Below, one piece after another: positions 5,849 through 6,717 of a stretch of DNA of 6,717 nt (within the stretch, counting starts at the first letter, position 1; the number at the start of each line of letters is the position of its first letter). Where the stretch lies: positions 1 to 6,717 of the forward strand of contig MABB01000009.1 in the NCBI GenBank assembly GCA_002162915.1, written 5' to 3'. Position numbers and translations under genes: made by a program. The notes beneath the pieces are model-generated. The model searched no databases. It had not been told where the DNA came from and was given only the letters and a program-made list of their open reading frames with translations. This DNA comes from Rhodospirillales bacterium 47_12_T64. GTDB taxonomy: Bacteria; Pseudomonadota; Alphaproteobacteria; Kiloniellales; Kiloniellaceae.

Positions 5849-6717
5849 TTAACTATCTGTCATTCTTGCAAATCCTGCTTCCAGATCCTGAATGAGATCA
5901 TCCGGATTCTCAAGACCGATGTGAAGCCTGATAAGAGGGCCTTCGGCTTCCCATTTTGTTGCGGTCCGAATGGAACTTGGGTCACTCGGCAGGATGAGGC
6001 TTTCAAAACCACCCCAACTATAACCGATCCCATAGAGATCCAAATCATTGACCATAGCATTTATCGCAGACTTGGGTGTTGGATTAAGGATGAAACTAAA
6101 CAGGCCAGTTGCACCGGTCATGTCGCGCTTCCAGATGTTATGGCCGGGATCATCAGGAAGGGCAGGGTGAAGAACCCGCGATACTTCTGGTCGGCCAAGC
6201 AACCAATTGGCTACCTGCAAACCACTTTCCTGATGTTGCTTTAGACGAACGGCCATTGTTCTCAAGCCGCGCTGCGCAAGATAAACATCATCTGGGCCAG
6301 AACACTGCCCGAGGTGAAATGTTGTCTGTTTGACCTTGGGGTAACATTCTTCAGTTGTAATGATCAAACCAAGCATCGCGTCGGAATGACCAACAACGTA
6401 TTTTGTACCGGCATGTACCGACACATCGACACCAAGATCAAAAGACTTGCAAAAGAGGGCGGTCGCCCATGTGTTATCCATGATAACCAACGCCCCTTTT
6501 TCATGGGCCGCTTTTGAAATGGCGGGTATGTCCTGCATTTCGAAAGAGTGTGATCCTGGAGATTCGGTAAACACCAAACGCGTATTGGGTTTTATGAGTG
6601 TTTCTATATCTTTACCAATTAGAGGGTCATAATAAGTTGTCTCTACGCCCATACGCTTCAAGACATCATTACAAAACATTCTGGTGGGTGCGTATACAGA
6701 GTCTGTAACAAGTATAT
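5849..6717 (-). CDS. metC: Cystathionine beta-lyase, PLP-dependent (N terminus beyond the window)
   Basis: Cystathionine beta-lyase cleaves cystathionine to homocysteine, pyruvate and ammonia in methionine synthesis, in the cytoplasm. The frame stays open to 6717. Read upstream of the internal Met at 6679, it continues as ILVTDSVYAPTR, the usual MetC sequence before the PLP fold, so that Met is not the start. The 288 complete residues visible are the C-terminal part of a protein of roughly 390, so about 100 residues are missing. The PLP lysine is in HAGTKYVVGHSD (codon 6401-6403) and the conserved Asp in IMDNTWAT. Downstream are YLAQRGLRTMAVRLKQH and YGIGYSWGGFESL, the latter typical of beta-lyases. 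Related Cys/Met-metabolism enzymes (cystathionine gamma-synthase or gamma-lyase) share the fold, but the GHSDAMLG and SWGGFESL motifs favour MetC. hisI follows after 11 bp. Confidence 0.93.
   Translation of the reverse strand, partial: ILVTDSVYAPTRMFCNDVLKRMGVETTYYDPLIGKDIETLIKPNTRLVFTESPGSHSFEMQDIPAISKAAHEKGALVIMDNTWATALFCKSFDLGVDVSVHAGTKYVVGHSDAMLGLIITTEECYPKVKQTTFHLGQCSGPDDVYLAQRGLRTMAVRLKQHQESGLQVANWLLGRPEVSRVLHPALPDDPGHNIWKRDMTGATGLFSFILNPTPKSAINAMVNDLDLYGIGYSWGGFESLILPSDPSSIRTATKWEAEGPLIRLHIGLENPDDLIQDLEAGFARMTDS

Noticed and set aside
5822..6244. 140-residue plus-strand open frame
   Set aside because: It lies opposite metC, which has clear PLP-enzyme motifs on the other strand; its translation shows no recognisable domain.
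6677..6679. ATG as the start of a 276-residue metC product
   Set aside because: The frame continues upstream with conserved MetC sequence (LVTDSVYAPTR), so this is an internal methionine in a gene cut by the window.

Overview
The window looks like a chromosomal segment of an alphaproteobacterium, probably a marine, motile, Rhodospirillales-like lineage of moderate G+C. This is judged by eye from protein similarity: the BMP-type binding protein with its GVDSNQN signature, the CheZ ending in DDIDALFD and the small PilZ protein. No rRNA or tRNA gene, insertion sequence, phage gene or CRISPR array is visible. Seven of the eight genes lie on the minus strand.

Left part (1-2808): a BMP-family nucleoside-type ABC importer operon, read right to left. 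The periplasmic binding protein (1542-2543) comes first. A tandem-NBD ATPase (1-1492) follows after 49 bp and is cut by the window edge; the permeases would lie beyond it. The 265-bp region 2544-2808 separates this operon from the divergent cheZ-like gene. It holds the promoters of both, a palindrome next to a TATAAT box and a set of GTTGAAC-type repeats. A perfect 10-bp hairpin sits inside the first codons of the ATPase gene.

Middle (2809-5203): a signalling group. A CheZ-type CheY-P phosphatase (+) converges on a minus-strand run of three genes, with a shared bidirectional terminator at 3555-3594. In transcription order these are a protein with an HPt-like region and a receiver domain that both lack their phosphorylation residues (4418-5203), a small cytoplasmic parvulin prolyl isomerase (4001-4321), and a single-domain PilZ protein (3611-3919) with the c-di-GMP motifs. 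CheZ and PilZ both point to control of flagellar behaviour. The pseudo-HPt/pseudo-receiver protein is the least understood gene here.

Right part (5204-6717): a 226-bp intergenic region with a strong GC hairpin, then two metabolic genes read right to left. These are metC-like cystathionine beta-lyase (N terminus beyond the edge) and hisI, phosphoribosyl-AMP cyclohydrolase, 11 bp apart and probably cotranscribed.

Nothing resembles a complete new defence or mobile system. The features most worth following are the degenerate phosphorelay protein beside cheZ/pilZ and the structured elements of the BMP operon.
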